From Branchiostoma belcheri (lineage: Eukaryota; Chordata; Leptocardii; Amphioxiformes; Branchiostomatidae), in NCBI RefSeq assembly GCF_001625305.1, contig NW_017803113.1, forward strand, positions 442,867 to 506,866: a stretch of 64,000 nucleotides of DNA, read 5' to 3'. The position numbers were made by a program, and so were the translations under genes. Position 1 is the first letter of the stretch. The number at the start of each line of letters is the position of its first letter. The notes beneath the pieces are model-generated. The model did not search any database, was not told where the DNA came from, and saw only the letters and a list, made by a program, of their open reading frames with translations. Shown one piece after another: positions 1 to 17,400 of this stretch.

Positions 1-77
1 ATTAGCATGTGCCATAGTATGATTTAGGAAATAGCCCAATGTATATTTCATTATCTTTGCAGACCCTAACATAGAAC

Positions 78-5105
<5,028 letters not shown>

Positions 5106-5314
5106 GTGACCGTTTTCTAAAGCTAAAGAACAATGACCGACAGCACGTTTTCAAGGTCATTGCTTTTTGAGTGAGATGTATACCATCTAGAAGCAAAGAC
5201 AGTTAGTTTGTTTGTTTGTTTGTTTAACTACTTTGTGGATTTTATAAAAACGCAAAGTAAGTAGTATTCCACGATCAACTTGAGCAGTAATAGTCATCTT
5301 GTGTACAGATTTTT

Positions 5315-5870
5315 TTAAAGAGTAGAGTAGAGTAGAGTAGAGTTGATTCATGCCGGGTAGGAGTCCTGCTCCAATTTGGGCCGCTCTTCAGTTTACTGAC
5401 ATCTCTGGACGTAGTGGGTGGTCCAAAGCTCTATAATTGTAGACGACCGGGTGTGTTTCCATATACTCGTCAAACCTCTTCTTGAAACTGTTTACACTAG
5501 GCGCCATAACTACCTCCCCAGGAAGCTCATTCCACCAGCTTGCCGTTCTATTTGTAAAGAAGTGTAGGCGCATATTTGTTTTTGCCTGCGTCCTCTTTAT
5601 TTTCAGGTGATGACCTCTAGTTCTCTTCTCTGTTGTTATTGGTAGTAGACATGCTGTATTGTACATCCCGTGTGTGTATTTATAAACGTTGATCATGTCA
5701 CCCCTCAATCTCCTGTAGACCAGGGTAGGTAGTTTTAGTTTCTTGAGCCTCTCTGTGTATGAAAGATCCTGCAGGCCTGGTACTCTCTTTGTCGCTCGCT
5801 TAAATAAACGAGAGTTACAATATCCTTTAAATATGAAGCCAATTGATTCTATGTTTATTAAGGTCAATTC
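5315..5870 (-). mobile_element. 5'-truncated LINE, reverse transcriptase C-terminal end
   Basis: The minus strand encodes about 159 residues with the motif series LSYTERLKKLKLPTLVYRR, RGDMINVYKY and FTNRTASWWNELPGEVV. This is the conserved region after the RT domain of CR1/Jockey-like LINEs. The minus-strand 3' end runs into a CTCTA pentamer run (5325-5343), which fits a LINE simple-repeat tail. Upstream RT and endonuclease parts are absent, so this is a dead 5' truncation. It lies between the UGT and P-Rex genes. Confidence 0.85.
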
Positions 5871-6086
5871 TGTGTACGTGTGTACTTGTAAAAAAAAAAA
5901 AAAAGAAACACTAAGCCGTACCCTACACCTGTTTGGAGATTAATAAATGACAATGTGACTTGTTGTTTCTGGCGTTTCTAAAAAGTCAAACCACTTTTCC
6001 AAGTTTGGACACTAATACGTCAGTTCTTGTAACGTCAGTACTTGAAACGTTCTTTCAACCAACTTGTATTTTAAGGTTTAAAATAC

Positions 6087-6745
6087 TAACGGGGGGTGCC
6101 CTAATTCCGACCCATCCCTAATACCGAACTAGTTTGAAAAATCCTTGTTGCGGCGTTATGCATGGGAGCATGTGCCTAAAAATAATCACAAGAATGGACA
6201 ATGTTTTTGTGTTGATATCAGTAATCTCACAAAGTTTGTTTTAATTCCTACACTCCGACAACAGACGAGTGAAAAATCTGTGTGAATTCGACGCTTGTTC
6301 AGGGGTTGACGAGCATGTCAAAAATGCAGGTTTTGCTTTTCAAACAGCCACTTTGGAGCAAGTCGCGTAATCGTAAAAAGAGGACTTGTTTGGGACAGAA
6401 AACAGTTGTAGATTGTTTTAGTCATAATTTGTGTATTATAATTTCTAAACTCTTCTCAGATCGACCTGTGTTAATACACTAGGTCGGAATTAGGGCACCC
6501 CTTTTGCGATAGAACGTTCCACCGGCAAAATGACAAAAAAACTACCGTGCGTTTTGTGAGCCATTACGCTTGGGTGCAAGCCGCTACACTGAAGTGAAAT
6601 ACACAGCTGTGCAGCTTTAATCGTTGTGATCTTTATCTGTCAATATTATATCTCATGTTGCGCGGGTTTTTGGTCAGATAAACTATTACCAAAAGTCTGT
6701 GCGTTTGCATGGAACATAGGTCGGAATTAGGGCACCCCCCGTTAA
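6087..6745. mobile_element. Non-autonomous DNA transposon with ~25 bp inverted ends
   Basis: The left end reads ACGGGGGGTGCCCTAATTCC and the right end is its inverse (GGAATTAGGGCACCCCCCGT). A third, internal inverted copy of the end lies at 6483-6503, so the element carries a subterminal repeat or is two overlapping insertions. No transposase frame is seen in the ~660 bp. Confidence 0.8.
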
Positions 6746-7212
6746 CGTTTGGTTATAGATTTGGTATAACTTCAATCCTATAACCTATCTTGGTGAACCT
6801 TACCTCTCCTGTTTTAGCTTCAATGAAAAGGTGATGAGCAGGCCGATTTATTGAATAAACAAAGTATTTCACGAATAAGTAAAGCCTCCCACAAACAAAC
6901 AAACAAACGAAGAAAATTTATCTTTAGACACCCCCGCGTCTCTCAATCGCCTCGTCCAGGAGGTCATAGGTCAGACGGCAGCTTGGCGGCAGTTTCGAGT
7001 TGGTGACGTCGTCTGTGCTGCTCTCAAACAACAACATCAATATTCATTCTTTACAGATACATATTTACCAGAAACTGACGCTAAAATGTCGCCAGACACC
7101 AAATTACATTCCAGGTCGGTCCTCGCAACCAGGTACCGCCCAGGCCGGCAGAGTTTGGGCGATATTCGGCGTTTTTTTCGTCGTCTGGAACAGAAGAAGA
7201 AGGAGGCACAAG
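6746..7212 (+). promoter_or_regulatory. Probable P-Rex 5' flank and 5' UTR
   Basis: The segment before the P-Rex ATG becomes GC-richer from about 6940. It contains a CRE-like TGACGTC at 7002-7008. The start codon lies in CAAGATGGCG, which fits both a Kozak context and the YY1-type initiator motif AAGATGGCG. No TATA box is evident, which would suit a housekeeping-type promoter. The transcription start is not determined. Confidence 0.4.
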
Positions 7213-10200
7213 ATGGCGACAGGGGAAGCGAAACAGACAGAAGACCCTGCCCAGGAGAAGCGGGACCGTATGAGGGTCCATGTTATTAAAGAGATACTGA
7301 AGACGGAGGAAGACTACGTCCACACCTTAGAATTTCTGGTCACGGTAAAGAAACGTTTTCTGATGGTGTTAGTTATGCGCACAGGTACTTGTATTTGTAG
7401 GTAGAAATATTAATTTGATTTGCATTGCACTTTAAAATAACAGTTAACACCCCTATTATATGTTTTGCCATGTTTTTTCATAGAAATTGTATTTATAAAA
7501 TTTTTCATCATATATTCTGGATTTGTTAAGGCATATTTCCTTTGCTTTCTGAAGGGTGATTAAAAAAAAGCTTTTTTTGGCATAATTGTTAGGCCTTTTT
7601 TTAATTTGTCGGCTTTCCTTTGGGTATCCTGGCCAACAAAAGATTTAAAATCTCGGCCAAAACCGATCTAACCTTTTCATGGTGAGTATTTTCTTGGACA
7701 GTTTTGACTGGTGAACTGATAAAATCTGGTCCATTTTTACAGGTGGTCACTATAGACAGGATTCTTAATGCTTGTGGAAATGGAAAATTATTCAACAAGA
7801 GACCACCAGAAGTGTTCACATTGGCTAGCTGGTCCTTATGTATAATAGGTGGTCACTTGTGCAGGTTTGCGATTATGTCTGGAACCTCATCTCATTTTTG
7901 GAGTAGGCCATCCTGAAGTCGTGAAGAGATTGCGTCCAGGGCTCGAAACTAATTATAATACTTTTGGAATGGATGCACAGAAGGAAATAGATGCCATTAT
8001 GTTGTACAATGTACATGTAACGTTACATGTACATGTGCAGTTAAGTTTACCTATTTTTAAGGCCTTCCTGAAGAGGATGCGTTCTCGCATGGCGACCCAC
8101 AACGACAAGCTGATTACAGAGGAGACCATCTGGATCCTGTTCTCCAACATCGAGCAGCTGCTGACGCTCCACCAGAAACTCCTCTCCACCCTGAAGGAGG
8201 GTCTCCAACCCGAGCCACACGCAGGGCACGAAGTCGGAGCTTGCTTCCTCAAACATGTAGGAAAAATAGGAACATTTTACTTATTTATTCGTTAATGAGG
8301 TGATTATTGATGTTTTATAGATCAAGAACAGATACAGTGAGTGAACCATCCTTCAAGAAACTATAAGTCATCAAAAATTTACTTTTGAGAATATTTTGTG
8401 GGCTGCTAGTCCTTGCAAGACTGGGATCAATAGATGACAAATCAGATGGTGAGTGCGTGTGTGTTTAGTACATGCAAGGAACATTAAAAAAGAAAAATAT
8501 TACTAGTAATGACAAAAGCAAATTGAGGAATGCCTGACCCTGCACCAGAAACTCCTCTCCACCCTGAAGGAGGGTCTCCAGCCCGAGCCACACGCAGGGC
8601 ACGAAGTCGGAGCATGCTTCCTCAAACATGTAGGCTGGGCTCAAAATTTACTATTTTTCAATGATTTTTCAAAGAAATAGAACAAATATATTGAATGAAT
8701 CATCCAGGATAAGTCCTCAAAAATTTCATTTTGAAAATACAAAGAGAATTTTGTGAGTACAAAGCTTTAATGACAGCATATTTAGTGGGATTTTAACCCT
8801 AGTGAGACAGGGGTCAGTGTTTAGTGCTGCAAGGACAAAAAAGGAAAAGAAGTCAAAAATCTTAATACTATGACAATTTTAGCAGAGATGTAAGTTTTCT
8901 CGCTGTAGGCCCACCCAGAAAAAACATGGCTGCAGCTCCGAAGGTTATATGAATATATTGAATGGATTACAAAACGCCATGTTGGAAAATTGTCTCTAAA
9001 GACAGAGGTGCCAGTTAAATTAAGTTTTTTTTGCAAGCTCCACATTTCTTGTATAAAATCTTTCCATCAATTGATTACATTTTCCTGTTTTGCTCTTGTG
9101 TAAGGTATTTTCACAAATTTGTAAAACATATTAAATTATGTTTCAGAGCAGTTAATATGTGGTTTTGTAAACATACTATGCCTACATTTCTGCAAAATCA
9201 ATGCATTAATTTATAATTTCAGAAATGGGCAATTTGATCAAATTGGTCTGTTGCCTAGACAACTGGAAAATCTATGGGATTATATAACCAATGATTAAAT
9301 CATAAATACAGTGGGTTGACAGATGAAAACTAAATCTAGAATTTAGTATAAAATAAAATATATAGTATATCATCTTGAAATAAAGACTAAGCTTTAACTT
9401 CCAACACTTAGATACAGAATTGGGACTTACCCCAAATTTTCGGTTGACTCCATCAACCTTGTTCACTTTCATGCCCAGTATATCATCTGTCATGATAGAC
9501 ATTTTTTATATGTAATATCTTAAAGTTCTAGGGATTTTATAAGGGACAATTGAATTGAAAGATCAAATGCGCTTTGAATGATGAAAGCTATTTTTCACTA
9601 TTGAAAAGTACATACATTCAAGAAGGATGAATTACTGTAAATGCATTTACCTTTGCAGTGATTCTAATCTGTTTTAGGAGGGAAAAGGAGGTTTTCTTGT
9701 TTTGAGAAGAGAAGTTTGACTTTCAAGAGAAGTTTGCTATTGAAACAATACAGAACAGTACAGTAGAGCTATGAAGCATATTCACGCTTTTATGATTTTA
9801 TGAATAAGAGGTCAGTTTGAAAGATCCAAAAATGAATCACTGCATTGTGCAATACATGTTGACAGTTGTGCATACGTATGTTGTTCCAGCTGTCAGAGTT
9901 CAGTGTGTATGAGATGTACTGCAGTAACCATGAGAAGGCCCAATGGCTGCTGTTGGAGCTACAGAAGGACCCAAACATTAAAGGCTTTCTGCTGGTGAGT
10001 CTTCTACTCTTTGATGCAGTGGGTTACAAGTATAACAATGTTTTAACTTTCAAGAGAGCATGTAGGATGAAAATTGGGTAGACGTCTAGTGACGTAGATG
10101 CCCGATGTCATTTTCATATGATTGTGAAGTCTGCGTATTGTTTTGTCTTGTGTTGTGTTGTTGGAATCCAGGAAGATTAGACTAATGGATATCCTAATAA

Positions 10201-11470
10201 AGTATCAAGTATCAAAGCAGAATAAATGACGGTCTGTGTAAAAGGTTTTTTTTATCCAACATTTTGGTGACTGTCATGGTTTTCACATGAAACATTTTGG
10301 TGACTGTCAACTTAGTCAGGGAAGAAGGGAAGAAGGTAACAGACGGTCAATGAAATGTCTGATGTAAAAACCCACTGGTTGTTGAACCTTCTTATACAGT
10401 CTCATGCCAACCTGATGAAATTATTCACAAATAGCCACATCTAGTAGTCACAGATAAATGGCCTTCATATAACTTGAAAAAAAAAATGGTTGGTCCTACA
10501 GGTATCTTATCGCTATGTACCTGACATGACAGTAATGTACACAATGTGAACATGTGCAATGTTAGTGTTACTGTAACTTGTCTGCTCCACATTTCCAGGC
10601 CTGTATGTTGCTGGGAGGCCACAAGACCACAGATGTCCCACTGGAGGGATATCTCCTGTCTCCCATCCAGAGGATCTGCAAGTATCCTCTTCTACTCAAG
10701 GTATGGACCCTTCTTTTGGATCAATGTGGGGTGGGTTCCTTTAGATGCTCAAGGTGTGGCCCTCCTTAAACAGGGGGCCTCTGGCTTAACGTCCCTTCAA
10801 AGAGGACGTCCCTAACTGAAGCTTATAGGTACTCATTTTCACCTGCTGCAATGCATGCCTATAAAGCTGGAGTATTACTCCAAAGGATGGTTATACTGGC
10901 TACACCAATACAGATAATGTTACACATTTAACTCTACAGTTTCATAATAACCTTACGGTTTTCCTTTTTCTTCTTTACTGTAACACTGTACCAGGAGTTC
11001 AGGATACAGAGATTTCTTTTACACAACGAATATTGTCTCTTACCTTGCTTACGTTTTGATGTCTATCAGACACCTTTCTCAGAGCTTCTGACTGGAGTTC
11101 TGCTTCTTGCCGCTATATGTAACTAATGTAGGTGGCGCTTTTGCGGCGAGAACACAATCCCAAACTTGGCCGAGTTTGTACCCCCCCTTACGTTCTCCGA
11201 TACCGAAACGTAAGCAAGGTAAGAGACAATATTGGTTGTGTGAAAGAAACCCCTTATCCTTAACTCTACAAACCCGATGAAACTGATTTCGGATGTGCCA
11301 TGTACCAGGAGTTGCTGAAGCAGACAGTATCGACCCACCCTGACATCGACCATGTGAAGTCTGCCCTGGTGGCCATGAAGGACGTCTGCTCCAAGATTAA
11401 CGAGACCAAGCGCAGGATGGAGAGTCTGGAGGCTCTGGAGGAGTGGCAGTCTAAAGTCGAGGGATGGGAG
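7213..11470 (+). CDS. PREX: P-Rex exons 1-5: DH (RhoGEF) catalytic domain
   Basis: Exons 7213-7344, 8062-8256, 9890-9994, 10599-10700 and 11309-11470, all phase 0, give residues 1-232. The DH helices are visible: CR1 around [18 protein letters not shown], the middle helix [20 protein letters not shown], and CR3 around [20 protein letters not shown]. The [17 protein letters not shown] helix links to the PH domain. This domain exchanges GDP for GTP on Rac. A short piece of the exon 5 acceptor (TGTACCAGGAGTT) also occurs at 10987-10999, just left of a MITE. Confidence 0.96.
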
Positions 11471-14400
11471 GTGCGTGGAGCAATCTATCAATCATCAATT
11501 AATCAAAATGTTTATTCATTATTTTCAGTCTAGCAGGAGACAAACTGTAATTTCCAACACAAGAAAATTGGGAGTTACCCAAATGTTCTACCAGCCAACT
11601 CCAATCTTTGCCAAGGAATGAGCAATCCACCTCTCGATTGCTCATTCCTGGAGATTACAGTTGGGAAGTCAAAACTTTCTTGTGGAATGTGTGTATTTCA
11701 GTATGCAAGTATTTCAGCACCAAGGACAAGCACGGCTGTATGTTACCTTCTCCCCGCTGTCTTGTCCCTTAACCGATAGAGAATCTAATCAAAGCCAAAT
11801 GTGTTTAAGCACAGCTGTATTTATACCTGTATTTGCAACAGCTTTCTTCTGTTTGTTTTCCTGTCCAGGGATCAAACATCACGAACACCTGCACAGAGCT
11901 GATAAAACAGGGCATGTTGCTGAAGATTTCAGCACCAAGGACAGGCACAGCCGTATATAAGCTTGTATTAACACAGCTTTTTCCTGATTGCTTTTTTTTT
12001 TGTTCAGGGGTCGAACATCACGAACACCTGCACAGAGCTGATCAAACAGGGCCGTATTTAACCTTCTCCCTGCCACCTAAACCTGTAACAAATAGAGGAT
12101 TAATAGCCAAATGACTGGTGTATAGGTTAAAACTATTAAGTTCTTTTGCCTTTTTGGTTGTTTTCTGTGCAGGGATCAAACATCACGAACACATGCACAG
12201 AGCTGATCAAGCAGGGCATGTTGCTGAAGATTTCAGCACCAAGGACAGGCACATATACACTGTATATAAGCTAGTATTTACTACTTTTGTTGTCTTTTCC
12301 AGGGATCTAACATCACCAACACCTGCACAGAGCTGATAAAACAGGGCATGTTGTTGAAGATTTCAGCACCAAGGACAGGCACAGCTGTATTTGTACTTGT
12401 ATTTACCATACTTCTGTTTGCTTGGTTTTTTGTTGTCTAGGGATCTAACATCACCAACACATGTACAGGGTGAGCGACTTGGAATATTTCAGTATATAAG
12501 TATTTCAGCACCAGGGACAGGCACAACAATTATAGCACCAAGGACAGCTGTATTTGAACTTGCATATACTACTTTCTTACATTTATTTTTTATCAAGGCC
12601 AGGTTAAAAGGACAGGGAAAGGATCTGGATATTCCAATTTACTAATATTTTGGCACTAAGGATAGGCACAACTGTATCTAAAGTTGTGTATACCACTTCT
12701 GTTTCTTGTCCAGGGATCTAACATCACGAACACCTGCACAGAGCTGATCAAGCAGGGCATGTTGCTGAAGATCTCTGCAGGAAACGTGCAGGAGAGGGTG
12801 TTCTTCCTGTGTGACAACCTGCTGGTCTACTGCAAGAAAATACCCTCCATATCAAAGTCAGTTCATCTGATTTTGCTAGAAAAAAATTTATTTCGATTTT
12901 TCTGCTCAAAATAAAGGAGTAACATTCCCTTTGGCAAGGGCACAACACTGGGGCCTGCAAGATTTGAAACCAGAACCTTTATGTTCTAAGTCAACAACCC
13001 TAACAACAAGATGACCTTGCCTCCATTTTTTTAGATATGTAGACAGCAAAGAAAAATTAATATTCCTCATGCAACTAGATAAACCATGTATTATAAGACC
13101 CCATTTGTTCTTACAGTTACAACTGTCTTAAACTTGAACCTGTACATTCCAGTACTGGTATACATGTACATTACACATTCATATATATGGTGACACATTC
13201 ATATATATGGTGACACATTCATATATATGGTGACAGGAGTCTAAATCCCTCCTGCTATGAAATTGCAGCATGATGTAACCCAACACTAGTTACCATGGTG
13301 ATAGACTCCGTGGCCCAGGTTATTGACCCTTTGTGTTTGGAGAAGAGGAAACTGAGCAAATACAATATGTTTTCCTTTGGTAAACATAATAAGGATTTTC
13401 ATTCATACTCTGTTTCTCCCACCCACAGAAGAGTGATTGGTAAGAAGACCCTGACCAAGCGACAGTCTATCATGATGCAGCAGCTGCAGCTCCCGTCATC
13501 GCAGGAGACAAAAGTCCAGTACGAGTACATCTTCAGGGGCAGGATCAGCACTGAACTCATGGAGATAGAGAACATTGAGGATGGAACTGGTGAGTTTATG
13601 GTTTTAAAGTGCTAATGCATTACCAGGGGGTCCAAAATCTGATTATTTCTTTCATAGGTCAAATCATACCCACCCACCAAGTTTCACGACAATCCATCCA
13701 AAGCTTCTTGAGTTATTGTGCTAAACCACATCCAGACATTCAATCAAATGCTACTGTAAACGTTATAACCTTCTACAGAACATTGAGGACGGAACTGGTA
13801 GGGGTTATAGTGAAAGATAAAATAATCTCAAAACAGTTCACCAAATGAAGTCAAATGAACTTAATGAACAGCTGAGCTACATATGCTCTTTTACTGCTCA
13901 TGACAGAGAAGACAAATGCTGTGTACAGACAGTATTTACTGGTTCATTGTATGGGGAAATTCCCCTACATGTAGCTCTTTTCACAAGCACAACGAACAGC
14001 TCAACATCCCATCCTTAGGACTGTTACCCAGTGAGTTTCCAGTAGTAGCAAGCATGTCATGTGAGCAACAACTGTCGGGATTCAAACTCACGACCTCTTG
14101 GTTTAAAGGTGTCTGTCTTCCTTGTCAAGGCAAGTGAAAATGGGGGCTAGTGGATGAGTAGGCACAACTGTTAGAGTTTTACAGTTATGAACATATGAAT
14201 CCTGTTTTCCAGCTGACTTCCACAGTAGTGGGTACACGGTTACCAACGGCTGGAAGGTCCACAACAATGCCAAGAACAAGTGGTTCGTCTGCATCGCCAA
14301 AACTCCGCAGGAGAAACAGGAGTGGCTGGAGGCCATCTACCAGGAGAGGGAGAAAAGGAGAAGTATGTTCAGAGCTTGAAATACTTTTTTCTACATACCT

Positions 14401-17400
14401 GTGATAGTGAAGGTAACATTGAAAATGTTCTGCACCAGACAATTTTACCTCCGCCGCTCGGAATTTAGGATGTAACTTACATTATGTATAATTACACTGA
14501 AACTGTTCAGAAACCATTGCCAGTATTTCTTTTACACTTTACTCACGTAGGTGGTACCTGTCAATGCTGCAAATAAAAATCCACATACACCTATTTTGTA
14601 TATGAGTCTAGTATATGGACCAGTGAAGGTAGGCATCAGAAACACCTACACAGCCCCAATTTTACCTGCACTAACCTGCATTTGGCAAATAGGACAATGT
14701 CTAAAAATTCCTTAGACAATAGAAATTATAAATCTCATCCCATACTACATAGTCTTTGGTAAGGATTCATCTCATACTATGTTTGTTGTCTATGGTCCTT
14801 GAAGTGCTATGTAGTGGAAGATGCCATATGATGGAACCTTGTAGATATGTTTTGCAATAAAGCAATAAAGTTTATTATTGTTGACTGATCTGTGTTTCTT
14901 GGCCAGGTGTGAAGCAGTCCCTGCAGAGAGACACGTGGAACCTGATCTCTGAGAAGGGCGAGCGGCTCTACCACCTGATGAACCGCAACACCAGCCTCAT
15001 CAGGGACAGGAAACATCATCTCAGGACTTACCACAAGTGCTTCGTAGGCAGGTCTGTCAAACTCTCTCCCCCTCCTCTCTCTCTCGCTCCCTCTCTCTGT
15101 CTCTTTCTCTCTCTCTCTCTCTCTCTATTAAGTACCACCTGATGAACCACAACACCAGCCTCATATGGGACAGGAAACACCACCTCAGGACTTACCACAA
15201 GTGCTTTGTAGGCAGGTGGGAGGAAGACTCCGATCTCTCTCTCTTCCTCCCTGTCTCCCTCTCTCTGTCTGTCACTACATAACCCTAACCTCCCTCTGTC
15301 TCTCAGGACTTCCTAACTCAAACCCGAACTCTAACCTAACCCTAACCCTACCACCTGATGAACTTGAACACCAGCCTCATCAGGGACAGGAAACACCACC
15401 TCAGGACTTACCACAAGTGCTTCGTAGGCAGGTGTGTCTCTCTAGTGCTTGCCAACCCTAATCCTAGCGCTAACCTAACCATAACCATTACCATTACCAT
15501 AACCCTACCACCTCATGAACCGCAACACCAGCCTCATCAGGGACAGGAAACACCACCTGAGGACTTACCACAAGTGCTTTGTAGGCAGGTCAGTCTCTCT
15601 CGAGATCTCTGTCTTTCTTTCTCCACTCCCTCTCTCTCCATCTTTCTCTCCCTCCCTCCCTCTCTCCCTCTATTTCCTCCCCTCTCTCTGCATCTCTCCA
15701 TCTCTCTCCCTCTCTTTCCCCCTCTCTCTCTCTGCATCTCTCTCTCTCCCTCTCTCTCACTCTCTGCATCTCTCCCTCTCTCTCTCTCTCTCTCAGTTAG
15801 GAACTTGCATTGCTTTTTCATGTAAAGTGATGGTTGTTTTTTATTCTCCGCTCCAGTGAGTTTGTCTCCTGGCTGAAGGGTCAGGAAAGCACGTGAAGTG
15901 ATGATTGTTTTTTATTTCCTGCTGCAGTGAGTTTGTCTCCTGGCTGAAGGAGCTGGGAGAGATTAACTCCGTGGAGGAAGGAGTTCACCTGGGACAGCTG
16001 CTACTGGAGAACGGCATTATACACCATGGTGGGCAGCAGCAGCAGCAGCAGTAGCAGCAGCAGTAGTAGTAGCCTTAGTAGTAGTAGTCGTAGTAGTAGT
16101 AGTAGTAATAGTAGTAGTAGTGGTAGTAGTAGTGGTAGTAGCAGTAAGAGTTGTAGTAGTAGTAGTAGTGTAGTAGTAGTAGTAATAGTAGTAGTAGCAG
16201 CAGCAGCAGTAGTAGCAGTAGCAATAGTAGAAGCAGTAGTAGTAGTAGTGGTAGTAGTAGTTAGTAGTAATAGAGCTGGGAGAGATCAACTCTGTGGAGG
16301 AAGATGTTCATCTTGGACAGCTTCTGCTGGAGAACGGCATCATTCATCATGGTGGGTACATATCGTATTCAGCACTGTGCAGCATCAGGCACGGTTTTGG
16401 ATAGTCTCCGCGTATCCGAGAATGTAGATTTGCTCCAGGCACGTTTCTGGATATGCACATCTAGAATTGTGACTGAAAATGGTTCTTGAAAAAGCCCAGG
16501 TTTGGATACAACAGTATACAGAGCAAACTGCAAGACCTTAACATATAAACTGGGCTCGAAATACTTTTTACATGCATGCAACATTGAAAATTACCTGCAC
16601 CACTCAGAATTTAGGAACTATGGATCATACGAAAAACTATTCAGAAACCATTGCCATTATTTCTTTGTTACTTGAAATCAATTGGTGTTAACAGTAAATG
16701 CAGAAAATGAAAATCCACACACACATCTTCATGTAGTACAGTATAAACTCAGGCACAACACTATGATAGCTACTTCAGCACCAAGGACAGGCATAGCTGT
16801 AACCCCTTAACCAATACCTAATAGAGAATTGGTAGCCAAACAGCAACTTTTGTGTGCTAAGGGTGAAAAAGCATCTAGAAAACCTAGATTTTATTTATTT
16901 ACATGATTTTTTTTGCATCTCCCTTCCAGTTGTTTACAAACACCACTTCAAGAACGAGCCCCTGCTGTACAGGTTCCGCTACGACGACGGAACGTACAAG
17001 GCTGTATTTAACCATCTCATTGTTGTTCATAACCAACAGAGAATCAGTATCAGCTAGTGTGCAAAGGGTAAAAACACATATAGAGAACCTAGATTTTATT
17101 ACATGACTTTTTTCTTCTCCATTCCAGTTGTTGACAAGCACCACTTCAAGAATGAGCCTCTGCTGTACAGGTTTCGCTATGACGACGGAACGTACAAGGG
17201 TCGGAGCGAGATGCAAGACATGATCGCAAAGGGCATCCACATCTACTGTCGCCTGCACGGACTGTTCAACCCTCTTATCAAGTAAGACCTTTTTCCACTA
17301 CATAATGATCACTGAGCAACCAAAAATGAACTCGTGCGATCCTTGATTTTATAGAAATAATATGACTTTAAAGAGAAGAAAGCACACAAACTGTAAGAAA

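Noticed and set aside
5743-5943. Plus-strand 66-codon frame and similar short frames in LINE fragments
   Set aside because: Antisense of the LINE C-terminal region.
16017-16427. Poly-Ser/Val/Thr frames
   Set aside because: AGC/AGT triplet repeat in P-Rex intron 10, excluded by the exon 10-11 splice fit.
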